Below are positions 34,675 to 43,794 of a stretch of 61,340 nt of DNA, one piece after another. The position numbers and the translations under genes were made by a program. Source of the DNA: Oscillospiraceae bacterium (lineage in GTDB: Bacteria; Bacillota; Clostridia; UMGS1810); contig SVJU01000012.1 in NCBI GenBank assembly GCA_015068825.1, forward strand, positions 1-61,340. Direction: 5' to 3'. The notes below the pieces were generated by a model. It searched no databases, was not told where the DNA came from, and was given only the letters and a program-made list of their open reading frames with translations. Position 1 is the first letter of the stretch; each line of letters starts with the position of its first letter.

Positions 34675-35310
34675 ATGAATACAGTAGAAAAAATTGGTAA
34701 AACAGTAGAAGAAGCAATCAGTGCGGCGCTTATTGAGCTTAATGCAGATATAGATAATGTCACTGTTGAAGTTTTGGAAGAAGGCGCAAAAGGCTTTTTG
34801 GGAATTGGTAACAAAGATGCAAAGGTAAGAGTTACTTTAAACGAAGCAACTGTAACACCTGAGAAGAAAGCTGAAAATTTTTTAAGTGAGCTTTTTAAAA
34901 ACTGGGGTATTGAAGTTGGCGTAACTGCATATATTGATGATGAGTTTTTAAAGGTTGATTTGGTAGGTGACGATATGGGTATCGTTATTGGTAAAAGAGG
35001 CGAAACTCTTGATGCTTTGCAGCACCTTACAAGCCTTTATGTAAACTCTGATAAAGATTCTTTTATAAAGGTAAGCATTGATACAGAAGGATATAGAGAA
35101 AAAAGAATTAAAACTTTGCAGGATTTAGCTAAAAAATATGCTATAAAAGTTGCAAAAACCAAAAGAAACTATACATTTGAACCTATGAATTCTTATGAAA
35201 GAAGAATTATTCACGCATCACTTCAGGACGATAAATATGTAACTACTTACAGTATAGGTCAATCTCCCAACAGAAAAGTTGTAATTGCGTATGACAGAGA
35301 ACAAAAATAG
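34675..35310 (+). CDS. jag: RNA-binding protein Jag/KhpB
   Basis: 211 residues. Jag_N domain (1-50, KGFLGIGNKDAKVRV), KH domain (GIVIGKRGETLDALQHL), and R3H domain (MNSYERRIIHASL). It binds RNA together with KhpA and affects cell elongation and sporulation in Firmicutes. It follows yidC as usual. The ATG follows TAGGAG. Confidence 0.95.
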   Translation: MNTVEKIGKTVEEAISAALIELNADIDNVTVEVLEEGAKGFLGIGNKDAKVRVTLNEATVTPEKKAENFLSELFKNWGIEVGVTAYIDDEFLKVDLVGDDMGIVIGKRGETLDALQHLTSLYVNSDKDSFIKVSIDTEGYREKRIKTLQDLAKKYAIKVAKTKRNYTFEPMNSYERRIIHASLQDDKYVTTYSIGQSPNRKVVIAYDREQK

Positions 35311-35386
35311 TAATTTTGAAAGGTTGCCTTAAAATATATGGCAGCCTTTTGTTGTTTATGATATTAAAAGAGGAGCTTTTGATTTT

Positions 35387-36754
35387 ATGGATAAAACAAT
35401 TGCGGCAATATCTACACCATCGGGCAAAGGCGGCATTGGAATAATAAGAATGAGCGGTATAAAAGCAATTAACATTGCTGACAAAATATTTAAAGGTTTT
35501 AAAGGTAAAAGTCTTTTAAATGTTAAAAGCCATACTGTGCATTATGGATATATATTAGATGGCGGAAAAAAGCTTGATGAAGTTTTAGTAACTGTTATGA
35601 GAGCGCCAAATACTTATACAAAAGAAGATATTGTTGAAATAAACTGTCATGCAAGTACATTTGGTGTAAAAAAAATATTAGAGCTTGTTTTAAAAAATGG
35701 TGCTGATTTAGCTGCTCCGGGTGAATTTACAAAAAGAGCATTTTTAAACGGCAGAATTGACCTTGCAAGTGCAGAAGCAGTTATAGATGTTATAAATTCA
35801 AAAACAAGCACCCAACATAATATTTCGGTTAATCAGCTTGGCGGAAGCTTATCGCAAAAAATCAACGAAATCAGAAATAATCTTTTGGACCTTACTGCAA
35901 ATCTTAATGCGGTTATGGATTTTCCTGAAGAGGGCTTAGAGCCTCTTGGTGATAATGAATATTATGACGGTCTTGTTGCTATAAAAGAAAAAATAGAAAA
36001 GCTTCTTGCTACAAGTGTAAAGGGAAGAATTATAAAAGAAGGTATAAATACAGTTATTGCAGGTAAGCCAAATGTTGGAAAGTCATCTTTTTTAAATTAC
36101 CTTTCTGGTTCCGATAGGGCAATTGTTACCGATGTTGAGGGCACAACAAGAGATGCCATTGAAGAAAATATAGATTTGGGAAATGTGCGTCTTAATGTGT
36201 TTGATACAGCAGGGATAAGAAATACCGATGATACTGTTGAAAAAATCGGTGTTGAAAAATCAAAAATGCTTTTGGAAAAAGCAGAGCTTGTTATATATAT
36301 GCTCGACTCAAAAAAAGAAATAGATGATAATGATTTGGAAATTTATAATCTTGTCAATGATAAAAAGCTTATAATTCTTGCTAATAAAAGCGAGGATGGT
36401 ATCGAAAAAAGCGTAAAGGATTTTTGTGCTGATAAAGAGAATGTTATTTATTGTTCGGTGAAAAAAGAGCAGGGTCTTGATGAAGTTAAAAATACAATTT
36501 TAAATATGTTTGATATGGGTGATCTTGAAGAAGATATGAGCGAAACTATTACAAATATTAGACACAAAGATTCACTTACCAAAGCACTTGCATCTGTAAA
36601 AAGCGCAATAGATGCGTTAAATCTTTCAATGCCTTTAGATATGACTTTTGTTGATATAGAAAACGCAATTTCGTCACTTGGAGAAATAACTGGTATGAGT
36701 GTGGGCGAGGAAATTGTTGACAGAATATTCCATTCATTTTGCGTTGGAAAATAA
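35387..36754 (+). CDS. mnmE: tRNA uridine-5-carboxymethylaminomethyl modification GTPase MnmE
   Basis: 455 residues. An N-terminal folate-binding domain (IAAISTPSGKGGIGIIRMSG) and helical region surround a G domain (GKPNVGKSSFLN, DTAGIR, NKSE). The C-terminal CxGK motif (FCVGK) is intact. With MnmG it modifies U34 of several tRNAs. GAGG precedes the ATG; a small hairpin lies in the jag-mnmE gap. Operon position is canonical. Confidence 0.98.
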   Translation: MDKTIAAISTPSGKGGIGIIRMSGIKAINIADKIFKGFKGKSLLNVKSHTVHYGYILDGGKKLDEVLVTVMRAPNTYTKEDIVEINCHASTFGVKKILELVLKNGADLAAPGEFTKRAFLNGRIDLASAEAVIDVINSKTSTQHNISVNQLGGSLSQKINEIRNNLLDLTANLNAVMDFPEEGLEPLGDNEYYDGLVAIKEKIEKLLATSVKGRIIKEGINTVIAGKPNVGKSSFLNYLSGSDRAIVTDVEGTTRDAIEENIDLGNVRLNVFDTAGIRNTDDTVEKIGVEKSKMLLEKAELVIYMLDSKKEIDDNDLEIYNLVNDKKLIILANKSEDGIEKSVKDFCADKENVIYCSVKKEQGLDEVKNTILNMFDMGDLEEDMSETITNIRHKDSLTKALASVKSAIDALNLSMPLDMTFVDIENAISSLGEITGMSVGEEIVDRIFHSFCVGK

Positions 36755-36786
36755 TATTTTTACTTATTTGGAAGGAATGATATTTT

Positions 36787-38658
36787 ATGGATTTATATAC
36801 TGCCGGTGAATATGATGTTGCAGTTATAGGTGCAGGGCACGCAGGCTGTGAGGCCGCACTTGCATCAGCAAGGCTTGGTATGAAAACCATAATTTTTGCA
36901 ATAAATTTAGATTCAATAGCAAATATGCCGTGTAATCCTTGTATAGGCGGAACTGCAAAGGGACACTTAGTTCGTGAAATAGATGCTCTTGGCGGTGAAA
37001 TGGGAAAAAACACCGACAAAACCTTTATTCAGTCACGAATTTTAAATAAAGGAAAAGGCCCTGCTGTATATTCTCTTCGTGCACAGGCAGACAGAAGAAA
37101 ATATCAGGAGGAAATGAAAAAAGTTTTGGAAAATCAACCAAACCTTGATATCAAGCAGGCAGAAATTATTGATATTGAGTTTGACGAGGATAATAATGTC
37201 AAATCGGTTGTAACACACCTTGGTGCAAAGTTTTTAACCAAAGCCGCAATTATTGCAACAGGTACATTTTTAAAAGGTAAAGTAATCGTAGGGGATGTAA
37301 GTTACTCAAGCGGTCCTGACGGAATATTTCCTGCAAACAGACTGTCTGATTCTTTAAGAAACAATAAAATAGACCTTATGCGCTTTAAAACAGGAACTCC
37401 TGCAAGAATTAACGCAAACAGTGTTGATTTTACTAAAATGGAAGTTCAATCGGGCGATGAAGATATAACTCCGTTTTCTTTTGAAACCGAAAATGTAGGT
37501 GAAAATAAGGTTGATTGTTATTTAACATATACAAATAAAGAAACTCATAAAATTATTATGGATAATCTTCACCGTTCACCGTTATATTCAGGACAGATTG
37601 AAGGTGTAGGGCCAAGGTATTGTCCTTCAATAGAAGATAAAATTGTGCGTTTTAAAGATAAAGAAAGACACCAGATATTTGTTGAGCCAATGGGTATTGA
37701 TACTGCCGAAATGTATGTTCAGGGCTTTTCTTCAAGCCTTCCTGAAGATGTGCAGATGCAAATGATAAGAACACTTCCGGGACTTGAAAATGTAAAGGTA
37801 ATGCGCACGGCTTATGCAATAGAATATGACTGCGTTGATGCAACAAATCTTTATGCAACGCTTGAATTTAAAGATTTTCCGGGGCTTTACGGTGCAGGTC
37901 AGTTTAACGGAAGCTCAGGCTATGAAGAAGCAGCAGCACAAGGTTTAATTGCCGGCATAAATGCTGCACTTAAAATAAAAGGAAAAGAGCCATTTATTTT
38001 AGACAGATCACAGGCTTATATTGGTACACTTATAGATGATTTAACTGTTAAAGGCACAAACGAGCCTTACCGAATGCTTACATCACGAAGTGAATACCGT
38101 CTTTTGCTAAGACAGGATAATGCTGACCTTCGTCTTACTCCTTTAGGATATGAAATTGGTCTTATAAGTGAAGAACGATATCAGAAATTCTTAGCTAAAA
38201 AGAAGGCAATTGAAGACGAAATAGAAAGAGCTAAAAAAACTGTTATTGCGCCTAAAGAAGAAGTAAATGACCTTTTGGAAAAGTATAACAGTACAAAAAT
38301 AAAATCAGGCGTAAAACTTTCGGAGCTTGTAAAAAGACCCGAACTTGATTATAAAATTTTAAAACCAATCGACAAAACAAGACCGGAGCTTGACAAATAT
38401 GTAGAAGAACAAGCATATATTCAGCTAAAATATGAAGGTTATATTAAAAAGCAGGTAGAACAGGTAGAGCAGTTTAAAAAGCTTGAGAAAAAGAAAATCC
38501 CCGATAATATTGAATATGCCACAATTCACGGGTTAAGGCTTGAAGCAAGACAAAAGCTTGATAAAATAAGGCCTCATTCAATTGGACAGGCATCAAGAAT
38601 TTCGGGAGTTTCTCCATCAGATATAAATGTTCTTTTGATATATATTCAGACCCTGTAA
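36787..38658 (+). CDS. mnmG: tRNA uridine-5-carboxymethylaminomethyl modification enzyme MnmG (GidA)
   Basis: 623 residues. FAD motif [19 protein letters not shown], the family sequence [30 protein letters not shown], and the C-terminal helical domain for MnmE binding ([14 protein letters not shown]). It partners MnmE in tRNA U34 modification. AAGGAATG precedes the ATG. Confidence 0.98.
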   Translation: MDLYTAGEYDVAVIGAGHAGCEAALASARLGMKTIIFAINLDSIANMPCNPCIGGTAKGHLVREIDALGGEMGKNTDKTFIQSRILNKGKGPAVYSLRAQADRRKYQEEMKKVLENQPNLDIKQAEIIDIEFDEDNNVKSVVTHLGAKFLTKAAIIATGTFLKGKVIVGDVSYSSGPDGIFPANRLSDSLRNNKIDLMRFKTGTPARINANSVDFTKMEVQSGDEDITPFSFETENVGENKVDCYLTYTNKETHKIIMDNLHRSPLYSGQIEGVGPRYCPSIEDKIVRFKDKERHQIFVEPMGIDTAEMYVQGFSSSLPEDVQMQMIRTLPGLENVKVMRTAYAIEYDCVDATNLYATLEFKDFPGLYGAGQFNGSSGYEEAAAQGLIAGINAALKIKGKEPFILDRSQAYIGTLIDDLTVKGTNEPYRMLTSRSEYRLLLRQDNADLRLTPLGYEIGLISEERYQKFLAKKKAIEDEIERAKKTVIAPKEEVNDLLEKYNSTKIKSGVKLSELVKRPELDYKILKPIDKTRPELDKYVEEQAYIQLKYEGYIKKQVEQVEQFKKLEKKKIPDNIEYATIHGLRLEARQKLDKIRPHSIGQASRISGVSPSDINVLLIYIQTL

Positions 38659-38670
38659 GGAGGGATATTT

Positions 38671-39357
38671 ATTAATACTATAAAAGATTTAATAAAAGAA
38701 AATCAGGATGAATTTTATAGTTTCTATTCGCTTTTGTGTGAATGGAATGAAAAAATTAATCTTACTGCTATAACAGAGGAATATGATGTTGCTACAAAGC
38801 ATTTTTTAGATTGTCTTGCAATTTTTGATTATGTCAATTTTAAAGATGATGATAAAATAATTGACATCGGTTGCGGTGCAGGTTTTCCTTCTGTTGTTAT
38901 GGGAATAAAAAACAAAAATATTAATATCACTCTTTTGGATTCTCTCAATAAAAGAATAACATTTTTAAATGAAGTAATAGAAAAGTTAAACCTTAAAAAG
39001 CTTTGTGCAATACATTCAAGGGCAGAAGATCTTGCAAGAGATAAAGAGCATAGAGAAAAATACAATTATGCTGTTTCAAGAGCCGTTGCAAATCTTACAT
39101 CATTAACAGAGCTTTGTCTTCCGTTTGTTAAGGTAGGAGGATATTTTATTGCCCTTAAAGGTCCAAATGTTTCCGAGGAAATAAATGATGCTAAAAAGGC
39201 TATAAAACTTCTTGGTGGAGAACTTGAAAAGGTTGTAAATTACGAAATACCTACAACTGATTTAAAACATAATTTAGTATTCATAAAAAAAATATCGCCA
39301 ACTTCGACTTATTATCCCAGAAAGAGTCCCAAACCGATAAAAGAACCGCTGAAATAA
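38671..39357 (+). CDS. rsmG: 16S rRNA (guanine-527-N7)-methyltransferase RsmG, probable ATT start
   Basis: About 228 residues. RsmG signatures: YSLLCEWNEKINLTAI, motif I IIDIGCGAGFPSVVMG, SRAVANLTSLTELCLP and ALKGPNVSEE. It methylates G527 of 16S rRNA; loss gives low-level streptomycin resistance in other species. The family N-terminus (a helix of about 20 residues before CEWNEK) is encoded upstream of TTG 38734. No ATG, GTG or TTG is available there. AAGGAGG at 38657-38663 is seven bases before ATT 38671, which fits the expected N-terminus. Ends in a terminator. Confidence 0.92.
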   Translation: MNTIKDLIKENQDEFYSFYSLLCEWNEKINLTAITEEYDVATKHFLDCLAIFDYVNFKDDDKIIDIGCGAGFPSVVMGIKNKNINITLLDSLNKRITFLNEVIEKLNLKKLCAIHSRAEDLARDKEHREKYNYAVSRAVANLTSLTELCLPFVKVGGYFIALKGPNVSEEINDAKKAIKLLGGELEKVVNYEIPTTDLKHNLVFIKKISPTSTYYPRKSPKPIKEPLK

Positions 39358-39370
39358 AGCGGTTTTTTTG
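39344..39370 (+). terminator. Terminator after rsmG
   Basis: Stem AACCGCT (39344-39350) with AGCGGTT (39358-39364), then T residues. The left arm overlaps the end of rsmG. Confidence 0.75.
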
Positions 39371-39469
39371 TTTTTGTGTAAGAATTTTACGAACGATTTT
39401 ATTTCCAATTTTTGTAAATTTGTGGTATGATAAGTATATAAAATATTACAAATGAGGTGTTTTATTAAG

Positions 39470-40300
39470 ATGGAAATGATGTTTATGCCGTTAAAAAAGA
39501 ATGATATTAAAAATAATGTCATAGAAGTTGAGTTAGATAAGATAAAACCGAATCCTTATCAGCCAAGAAAAATTTTTGATAATTCCTCAATAAAAGAACT
39601 TGCCGATTCAATAAAGGAATTTGGTATTATTCAGCCTGTATGTGTAAGAAGGGCAAAATGGGGTACATACGAACTTATTGCAGGCGAAAGAAGATTAAGG
39701 GCATGTCAGAGCCTTAATATGGAAAAGGTGCCTTGCATTATATCAGAAATGAACGATAACGACAGTGCATTAGTTGCACTTGTAGAAAACCTTCAGCGTA
39801 AAGACCTTACTTTTTTTGAAGAAGCAGAAGCTTATTTTCATCTTATTACCGAACATAGTTTAACACAGGAGGAGGTTGCTAAAAGAGTAGGCAAAAATCA
39901 GTCTACAATTGCAAATAAATTAAGACTTTTAAAACTTTCTAAAGAGGTCAAAAAAATTATAAAAGAAAATAATCTTACCGAGCGTCATGCAAGGGCACTT
40001 TTAAAAATTCCTGATGAAAAAATGCAGCTTTCTGTGGTAAAAAGAATTGTAAAGCATAATTACAATGTTTCGCAAACGGATGAAATAGTAGAAAATATTC
40101 TTGCAAAAATTACCGGAAAACTAAAAAAAGAAAAAATTATAAAAACGGCACTTTTAAAAGATGTGCGTATTTTTGCAAACACAATAAAAAAAGCAGTAAG
40201 CGTTATGCAAAAATCAGGCATCAATGCAGTAAGTGTGCAAAATGAGTGTGATACATATTATGAATATGTTATTAAAATACCAAAAAAATGCAAAAATTAA
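39470..40300 (+). CDS. noc: ParB/Noc family chromosome-binding protein
   Basis: 276 residues. An N-terminal ParB/Srx domain has the CTP-binding GERRLRACQ and ENLQRKDLTFFEEAEAY motifs. The central helix-turn-helix is LTQEEVAKRVGKNQSTIANKL, followed by a C-terminal dimerisation region. Its place right after rsmG matches noc of Bacillus; it could equally be spo0J/parB, and no parA lies next to it. No parS (TGTTTCACGTGAAACA) or Noc site is visible in the window. Start at ATG 39470, ten bases after GAGGTG. Confidence 0.88.
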   Translation: MEMMFMPLKKNDIKNNVIEVELDKIKPNPYQPRKIFDNSSIKELADSIKEFGIIQPVCVRRAKWGTYELIAGERRLRACQSLNMEKVPCIISEMNDNDSALVALVENLQRKDLTFFEEAEAYFHLITEHSLTQEEVAKRVGKNQSTIANKLRLLKLSKEVKKIIKENNLTERHARALLKIPDEKMQLSVVKRIVKHNYNVSQTDEIVENILAKITGKLKKEKIIKTALLKDVRIFANTIKKAVSVMQKSGINAVSVQNECDTYYEYVIKIPKKCKN

Positions 40301-40329
40301 TTGACATACATATTATATGATGATAAAAT
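40301..40329 (+). promoter_or_regulatory. Promoter of the folT transcript
   Basis: TTGACA at 40301-40306, 17-base spacer, TAAAAT at 40324-40329. The riboswitch starts directly after it. Confidence 0.8.
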
Positions 40330-40332
40330 TAT

Positions 40333-40444
40333 ATACATTCAGAGCAGATATTGAGCGTTAAGTGTTAGAGAATGGGAGTAGAGTCTCTAAACGAAAAGAT
40401 AAATAGATTATCTTGCGGTTTAATATTCCATCCACTGTATGTAT
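40333..40444 (+). promoter_or_regulatory. Tetrahydrofolate (THF-I, folT) riboswitch
   Basis: Matches the THF aptamer: P1 40333-40342 with 40435-40444, the conserved GAGCGTTAAGTG segment, GAATGGGA, a hairpin ACGAAAAGATAA-type region, and the closing CGGTTTAATATTCCATCCACTG. It lies between a consensus promoter and a folate ECF transporter gene, the classical location. Binding of tetrahydrofolate should turn down expression. Confidence 0.9.
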
Positions 40445-40465
40445 TAATTTTATATGTACTTTGTG

Positions 40466-40497
40466 ACTCCTGCTCAAAAAGAAAGGGAGTTTTTTTA
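40466..40497 (+). promoter_or_regulatory. Expression platform: Shine-Dalgarno-sequestering hairpin ahead of folT
   Basis: ACTCC (40466-40470) can pair with GGAGT (40486-40490), which contains the folT ribosome binding site. Seven T residues follow directly before the ATG at 40497. The same hairpin could act as a weak terminator or as a translation block. Confidence 0.55.
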
Positions 40498-41267
40498 TGC
40501 GACAAAATGAGGTTACAAAAAAGGTTGTTTATACTGCGCTTTTGATTGCACTTACAGTAGCAATGCGTTATGCGCTAAGTATTATGCTTCCGTTTGCGGG
40601 AGTTAGCGGTATGAGAATTTCGCCGTCGGTGTTTTTTACCAAAATGCCCGCAGTGCTTTTTGGCCCTTTGTACGGTGCAATTTCGTCAGGCATTATTGAT
40701 ATAGTGTGCCTTATTGTAAAGCCTGAAGGAAGCTTTATTCCGTATCTTACATTAACTGCAATTCTTGGCGGTTTTATTTGTGGCTTTTTGTGGAAAAATA
40801 TTGAAAATATCAATAAAAGAAGCTTCAAAATTGTATTTGGTGCAGTATTTTCGATTATAGGTGTTTTAGGAGTTGTAAACACTATAGCTGCAAGCTTTTT
40901 TAAAGACAGTGCCTATACTTTAATGCTTCTTTCAATAGGCGAAAAACGCTATTGGTTTTTAAGTATAGGACTTATATGTGCGTCTGTATTTGGAATAATC
41001 CTTCTTTTGACAGATTACTTTGTTTCAAAAAAAGATAGTGATTCTTTATTTATAAAGCTTTTGTGTGTGCTTTTAATTGCAAATATAATTGTAACAACTC
41101 TAAATACTTTTGTATTAAGAATATATTTTCCTGCATTAAATTCACTTTCGTTTATGGTGTTTTACATTCCGCGTCTTGTAGAAGAGGTAATTGTTACTGT
41201 TTTGCAAGCATACATTATGGCATATCTTTTAAAATTACTTAATAAGACAAAGCTTATAAAACTTTAA
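40497..41267 (+). CDS. folT: Folate-family ECF transporter S component (FolT-like)
   Basis: 256 residues, hydrophobic. The first half follows the ECF S-component pattern: several helices with RISPSVFFTKMPAVLFGPLYG and AISSGIIDI. The protein is longer than a standard FolT (about 170-200 residues) because of an added soluble stretch and extra helices in the middle. It would bind folate and work with the shared EcfA/A'/T module, which is not in the window. The THF riboswitch directly upstream supports folate as substrate. Confidence 0.9.
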   Translation: MRQNEVTKKVVYTALLIALTVAMRYALSIMLPFAGVSGMRISPSVFFTKMPAVLFGPLYGAISSGIIDIVCLIVKPEGSFIPYLTLTAILGGFICGFLWKNIENINKRSFKIVFGAVFSIIGVLGVVNTIAASFFKDSAYTLMLLSIGEKRYWFLSIGLICASVFGIILLLTDYFVSKKDSDSLFIKLLCVLLIANIIVTTLNTFVLRIYFPALNSLSFMVFYIPRLVEEVIVTVLQAYIMAYLLKLLNKTKLIKL

Positions 41268-41294
41268 TTTTTTTGTTTTTTGGAGAATACACTT

Positions 41295-42680
41295 ATGTCA
41301 AACAGATTTAATAATTCATTTGATTTATATAAAAGAACACTTCGTATTGCTATACCTGTTATGGTGCAAAATCTTATAACAAACTTTGTTGCACTTATAG
41401 ATAATATTATGGTTGGCAGGGTAGGAACAGAACAGATGTCGGGCGTTGCTATTGTAAACCAGATTCTTTTTGTTTTTAACCTTGCGGTGTTTGGAGCAGC
41501 ATCAGGGGCTGGGATTTTTTGTGCTCAGTTTTTTGGTAAAAAAGATTACGAAGGTGTTAGAAATACTTTCCGTTTTAAAATACTTACTGTTTCTTTAATT
41601 TCTGTTATAGGGATTCTTATATTTTTTCTTTTTGGAGATAATTTGATAGTAAAATTTTTGCATGATGCCGACAAGGGAATTGACCTTGAAAAAACTTTTA
41701 TGTATGCAAAAGATTATCTTTTGGTTATGCTGATAGGTCTTTTGCCGTTTGCGCTTGAACAGGCATATTCCGGAACTTTAAAAGAAGGTTCAGTTGCCAT
41801 TTTGCCAATGATTGCGGGAATATGTGCAGTTGCTGTAAATACGGTTTTAAACTATTTTCTTATTTTTGGTATAGGACCTTTTCCAAAACTTGGCGTTGAA
41901 GGTGCGGCACTTGCAACAATAATATCAAGATTTATTCAGTTTTTTATTGTATTTTTCTGGACGCATTTAAATTCAAAAAGGCTTATGTTTGTTAAAGGAC
42001 TTTATAAAACATTTAAAATACCAAAAGACCTTGCAAAAAGAATAATTAAAAAAGGATTAATTCCGCTTGTTGCAAACGAGTGCCTGTGGGGTGCAGGCGT
42101 TGCAACACTTACATGGTGCTATTCAATGCGCGGAATTGATGTTGTAGCATCACTTAATATATCAAATACAGTTGTAAACCTTTTTAATGTAATGTATATT
42201 GCGTTTGGTGCAGGTGTTTCGGTTGTTGTTGGACAAATGCTTGGTGCAAACGATATTGACGCAGCTAAAAAAGGTGCACCTAAATTAATTGGATTTGCAG
42301 GGTTTATGTGTGTTTTAATTGCACTTGTTATGGCGCTCTTTTCAAAGGCTTTTCCTGCAATATATAATACCACAGATTCTGTTCGCTTTTTGGCAACAGT
42401 ATTTATTATTGAAAGTGCAATTTTTATGCCGGTACATTCAATGCTTCATTCAACATACTTTATTCTGCGTTCAGGTGGTAAAACCTTAATAACATTTATT
42501 TTTGACAGTGGTTTTTCGTGGGTAATAGTTGTACCTGTTGCGTTTTGTCTTGTTAATTTTACAAAACTTAATGTTGTTTATGTTTATTTTAGTTGTCAGA
42601 TGGCTGAAACTCTTAAGTTTATTCTTGGAATTTTTCTTATTAAAAAAGGTGTCTGGCTCTCTAATATTGTGTCGGAATAA
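41295..42680 (+). CDS. MATE family multidrug or metabolite exporter
   Basis: 461 residues with about 12 membrane helices in two similar halves. Family marks are AIPVMVQNLITNFVALIDNIMVG, GAASGAGIFCAQFFGK and the second-half GAGVSVVVGQMLGAND. It exports substrates in exchange for Na+ or H+. It lies 27 bases after folT with no terminator between, so it is probably under the same riboswitch. A role in folate or antifolate efflux is conceivable but unproven. Start at ATG 41295, nine bases after GGAG. Confidence 0.93.
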   Translation: MSNRFNNSFDLYKRTLRIAIPVMVQNLITNFVALIDNIMVGRVGTEQMSGVAIVNQILFVFNLAVFGAASGAGIFCAQFFGKKDYEGVRNTFRFKILTVSLISVIGILIFFLFGDNLIVKFLHDADKGIDLEKTFMYAKDYLLVMLIGLLPFALEQAYSGTLKEGSVAILPMIAGICAVAVNTVLNYFLIFGIGPFPKLGVEGAALATIISRFIQFFIVFFWTHLNSKRLMFVKGLYKTFKIPKDLAKRIIKKGLIPLVANECLWGAGVATLTWCYSMRGIDVVASLNISNTVVNLFNVMYIAFGAGVSVVVGQMLGANDIDAAKKGAPKLIGFAGFMCVLIALVMALFSKAFPAIYNTTDSVRFLATVFIIESAIFMPVHSMLHSTYFILRSGGKTLITFIFDSGFSWVIVVPVAFCLVNFTKLNVVYVYFSCQMAETLKFILGIFLIKKGVWLSNIVSE

Positions 42681-42707
42681 AATTATAAAAAATGTTAAAG
42701 AATACTA

Positions 42708-42736
42708 TTGAAAATGTTTTATTGGTGTGATATAAT
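42708..42736 (+). promoter_or_regulatory. Promoter of the 6S RNA gene
   Basis: TTGAAA at 42708-42713, 17-base spacer, extended -10 TGATATAAT ending at 42736. Confidence 0.8.
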
Positions 42737-42742
42737 TTTAAA

Positions 42743-42965
42743 TGTAAAGTATCCCTGCTTAGTTCGTAAAATGAGGATTATATTTTAACCAACACATTCA
42801 AAAAGGAATTCTGACTCTTCTTGCGGCTGTAGACCATGCATTATTATTATTTCTTAGCAAGGGAACAAAAACAAGAAGGCAGTTGTCCACCTGTTTATAA
42901 ACAGGTTAGAAATGTATCCCAAGTTCTTTTAGAACTTTTACGGCTCGGTGGGGCAAATATAAAAC
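42743..42965 (+). ncRNA. ssrS: 6S RNA
   Basis: About 215 bases between a strong promoter and a terminator, without any ORF. The ends form the expected closing stem: GTATCCCTGC...GTTCGT near the start with ACGGCTCGGTGGGGC near the end. The middle has typical clostridial 6S segments (ACCAACACATTCAAAAAGGAA, CTTGCGGCTGTAGACCATGC) and a large open bubble. 6S RNA mimics an open promoter and binds sigma-A RNA polymerase. Boundaries are approximate. Confidence 0.7.
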
Positions 42966-42986
42966 AGAGGCGAAAGCCATATTTTT

Positions 42987-43020
42987 AATAGCCAAACTTT
43001 TTGTAAGTTTGGCTATTTTG
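42987..43020 (+). terminator. Terminator after the 6S RNA
   Basis: Perfect 12-bp stem AATAGCCAAACT (42987-42998) with its complement at 43006-43017. It is followed by TTTG only, so read-through into the TauE genes is possible. Confidence 0.7.
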
Positions 43021-43071
43021 ATTTGAATATTTTGCCCAAAAACTCCAAATATTATTTTGGGGTGAATAAAT

Positions 43072-43428
43072 TTGAAAAAATATTTTAAATTTGCTATAAT
43101 AGGAATAATTGTAGGTATATGTAATGGTCTTTTTGGTTCGGGTGGAGGTACTGTTGCAGTGCCATGTATGGAAAAATTTTTAGGTGTTGAAAAAAAGAAG
43201 GCGCACGCAACCGCAATAGCACTTATTTTACCACTTACAATTGTAAGTATATTTTTTTATACCCAAAAAGGCTATTTTGATTTTAAACTTGTGTGGCAAA
43301 CATCAATTGGCGGTGTTTTTGGCGGAGTTTTAGGTGCATATATTTTAAAAAAGTTAAAGCCTGATACTATTGCAAAAATTTTTGGCATATTTTTAATAAT
43401 AGCAGCAATAAGGATGGTGTTTAAATGA
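43072..43428 (+). CDS. TauE/SafE half-permease, N-terminal-type subunit
   Basis: 118 residues, four helices, with the repeat signature GICNGLFGSGGGTVAVPCM and KKAHATAIALILPLT. A full TauE/SafE (DUF81) permease has two such repeats in about 250 residues; this gene encodes one. It starts at TTG after GGGGTG. It overlaps the next half gene by four bases (ATGA), so the two halves are made together and probably form one transporter. The family moves sulfite, sulfonates or other anions. Confidence 0.88.
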   Translation: MKKYFKFAIIGIIVGICNGLFGSGGGTVAVPCMEKFLGVEKKKAHATAIALILPLTIVSIFFYTQKGYFDFKLVWQTSIGGVFGGVLGAYILKKLKPDTIAKIFGIFLIIAAIRMVFK

Positions 43429-43781
43429 TAATAACCATTATTGCAGGCTTTTTATCAGGTATTATAAGTGGAATGGGAGTTGGCGGAGGTGCTGTTCTTA
43501 TTCCGGCACTTACATTCTTTTTAGGCGTAAATCAGCATGTTGCGCAATGCACAAATCTTTATTATTTTATTCCTACGGCAATTGTGGCACTTTTAGTGCA
43601 TATAAAAAATAAAAATATAATGTTTAAAACCGCAGTACCTCTTATTATATTTGGCATATTGGGAAGTGTTATAGGATCATTTGTTGCGGTAAACATATCA
43701 ACAAAAGTTTTAAGAAAAATATTTGCAGTTTTTTTATTTTCAATGGGAATAAACCAGTTATTTACAAAAAACAAGACATAA
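43425..43781 (+). CDS. TauE/SafE half-permease, C-terminal-type subunit
   Basis: 118 residues, four helices, signature GIISGMGVGGGAVLIPALTFFLG and NQHVAQCTNLYYFIP. Same length as its upstream partner and translationally coupled to it. Frame and ribosome binding support a genuine separate gene rather than a frameshifted single one. MurD follows after 13 bases. Confidence 0.88.
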   Translation: MIITIIAGFLSGIISGMGVGGGAVLIPALTFFLGVNQHVAQCTNLYYFIPTAIVALLVHIKNKNIMFKTAVPLIIFGILGSVIGSFVAVNISTKVLRKIFAVFLFSMGINQLFTKNKT

Positions 43782-43794
43782 GGGGAGATTTATT

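Noticed and set aside
39344-40496. parS or Noc-binding site near noc
   Set aside because: Neither TGTTTCACGTGAAACA nor ATTTCCCGGGAAAT, or a close form, is present.
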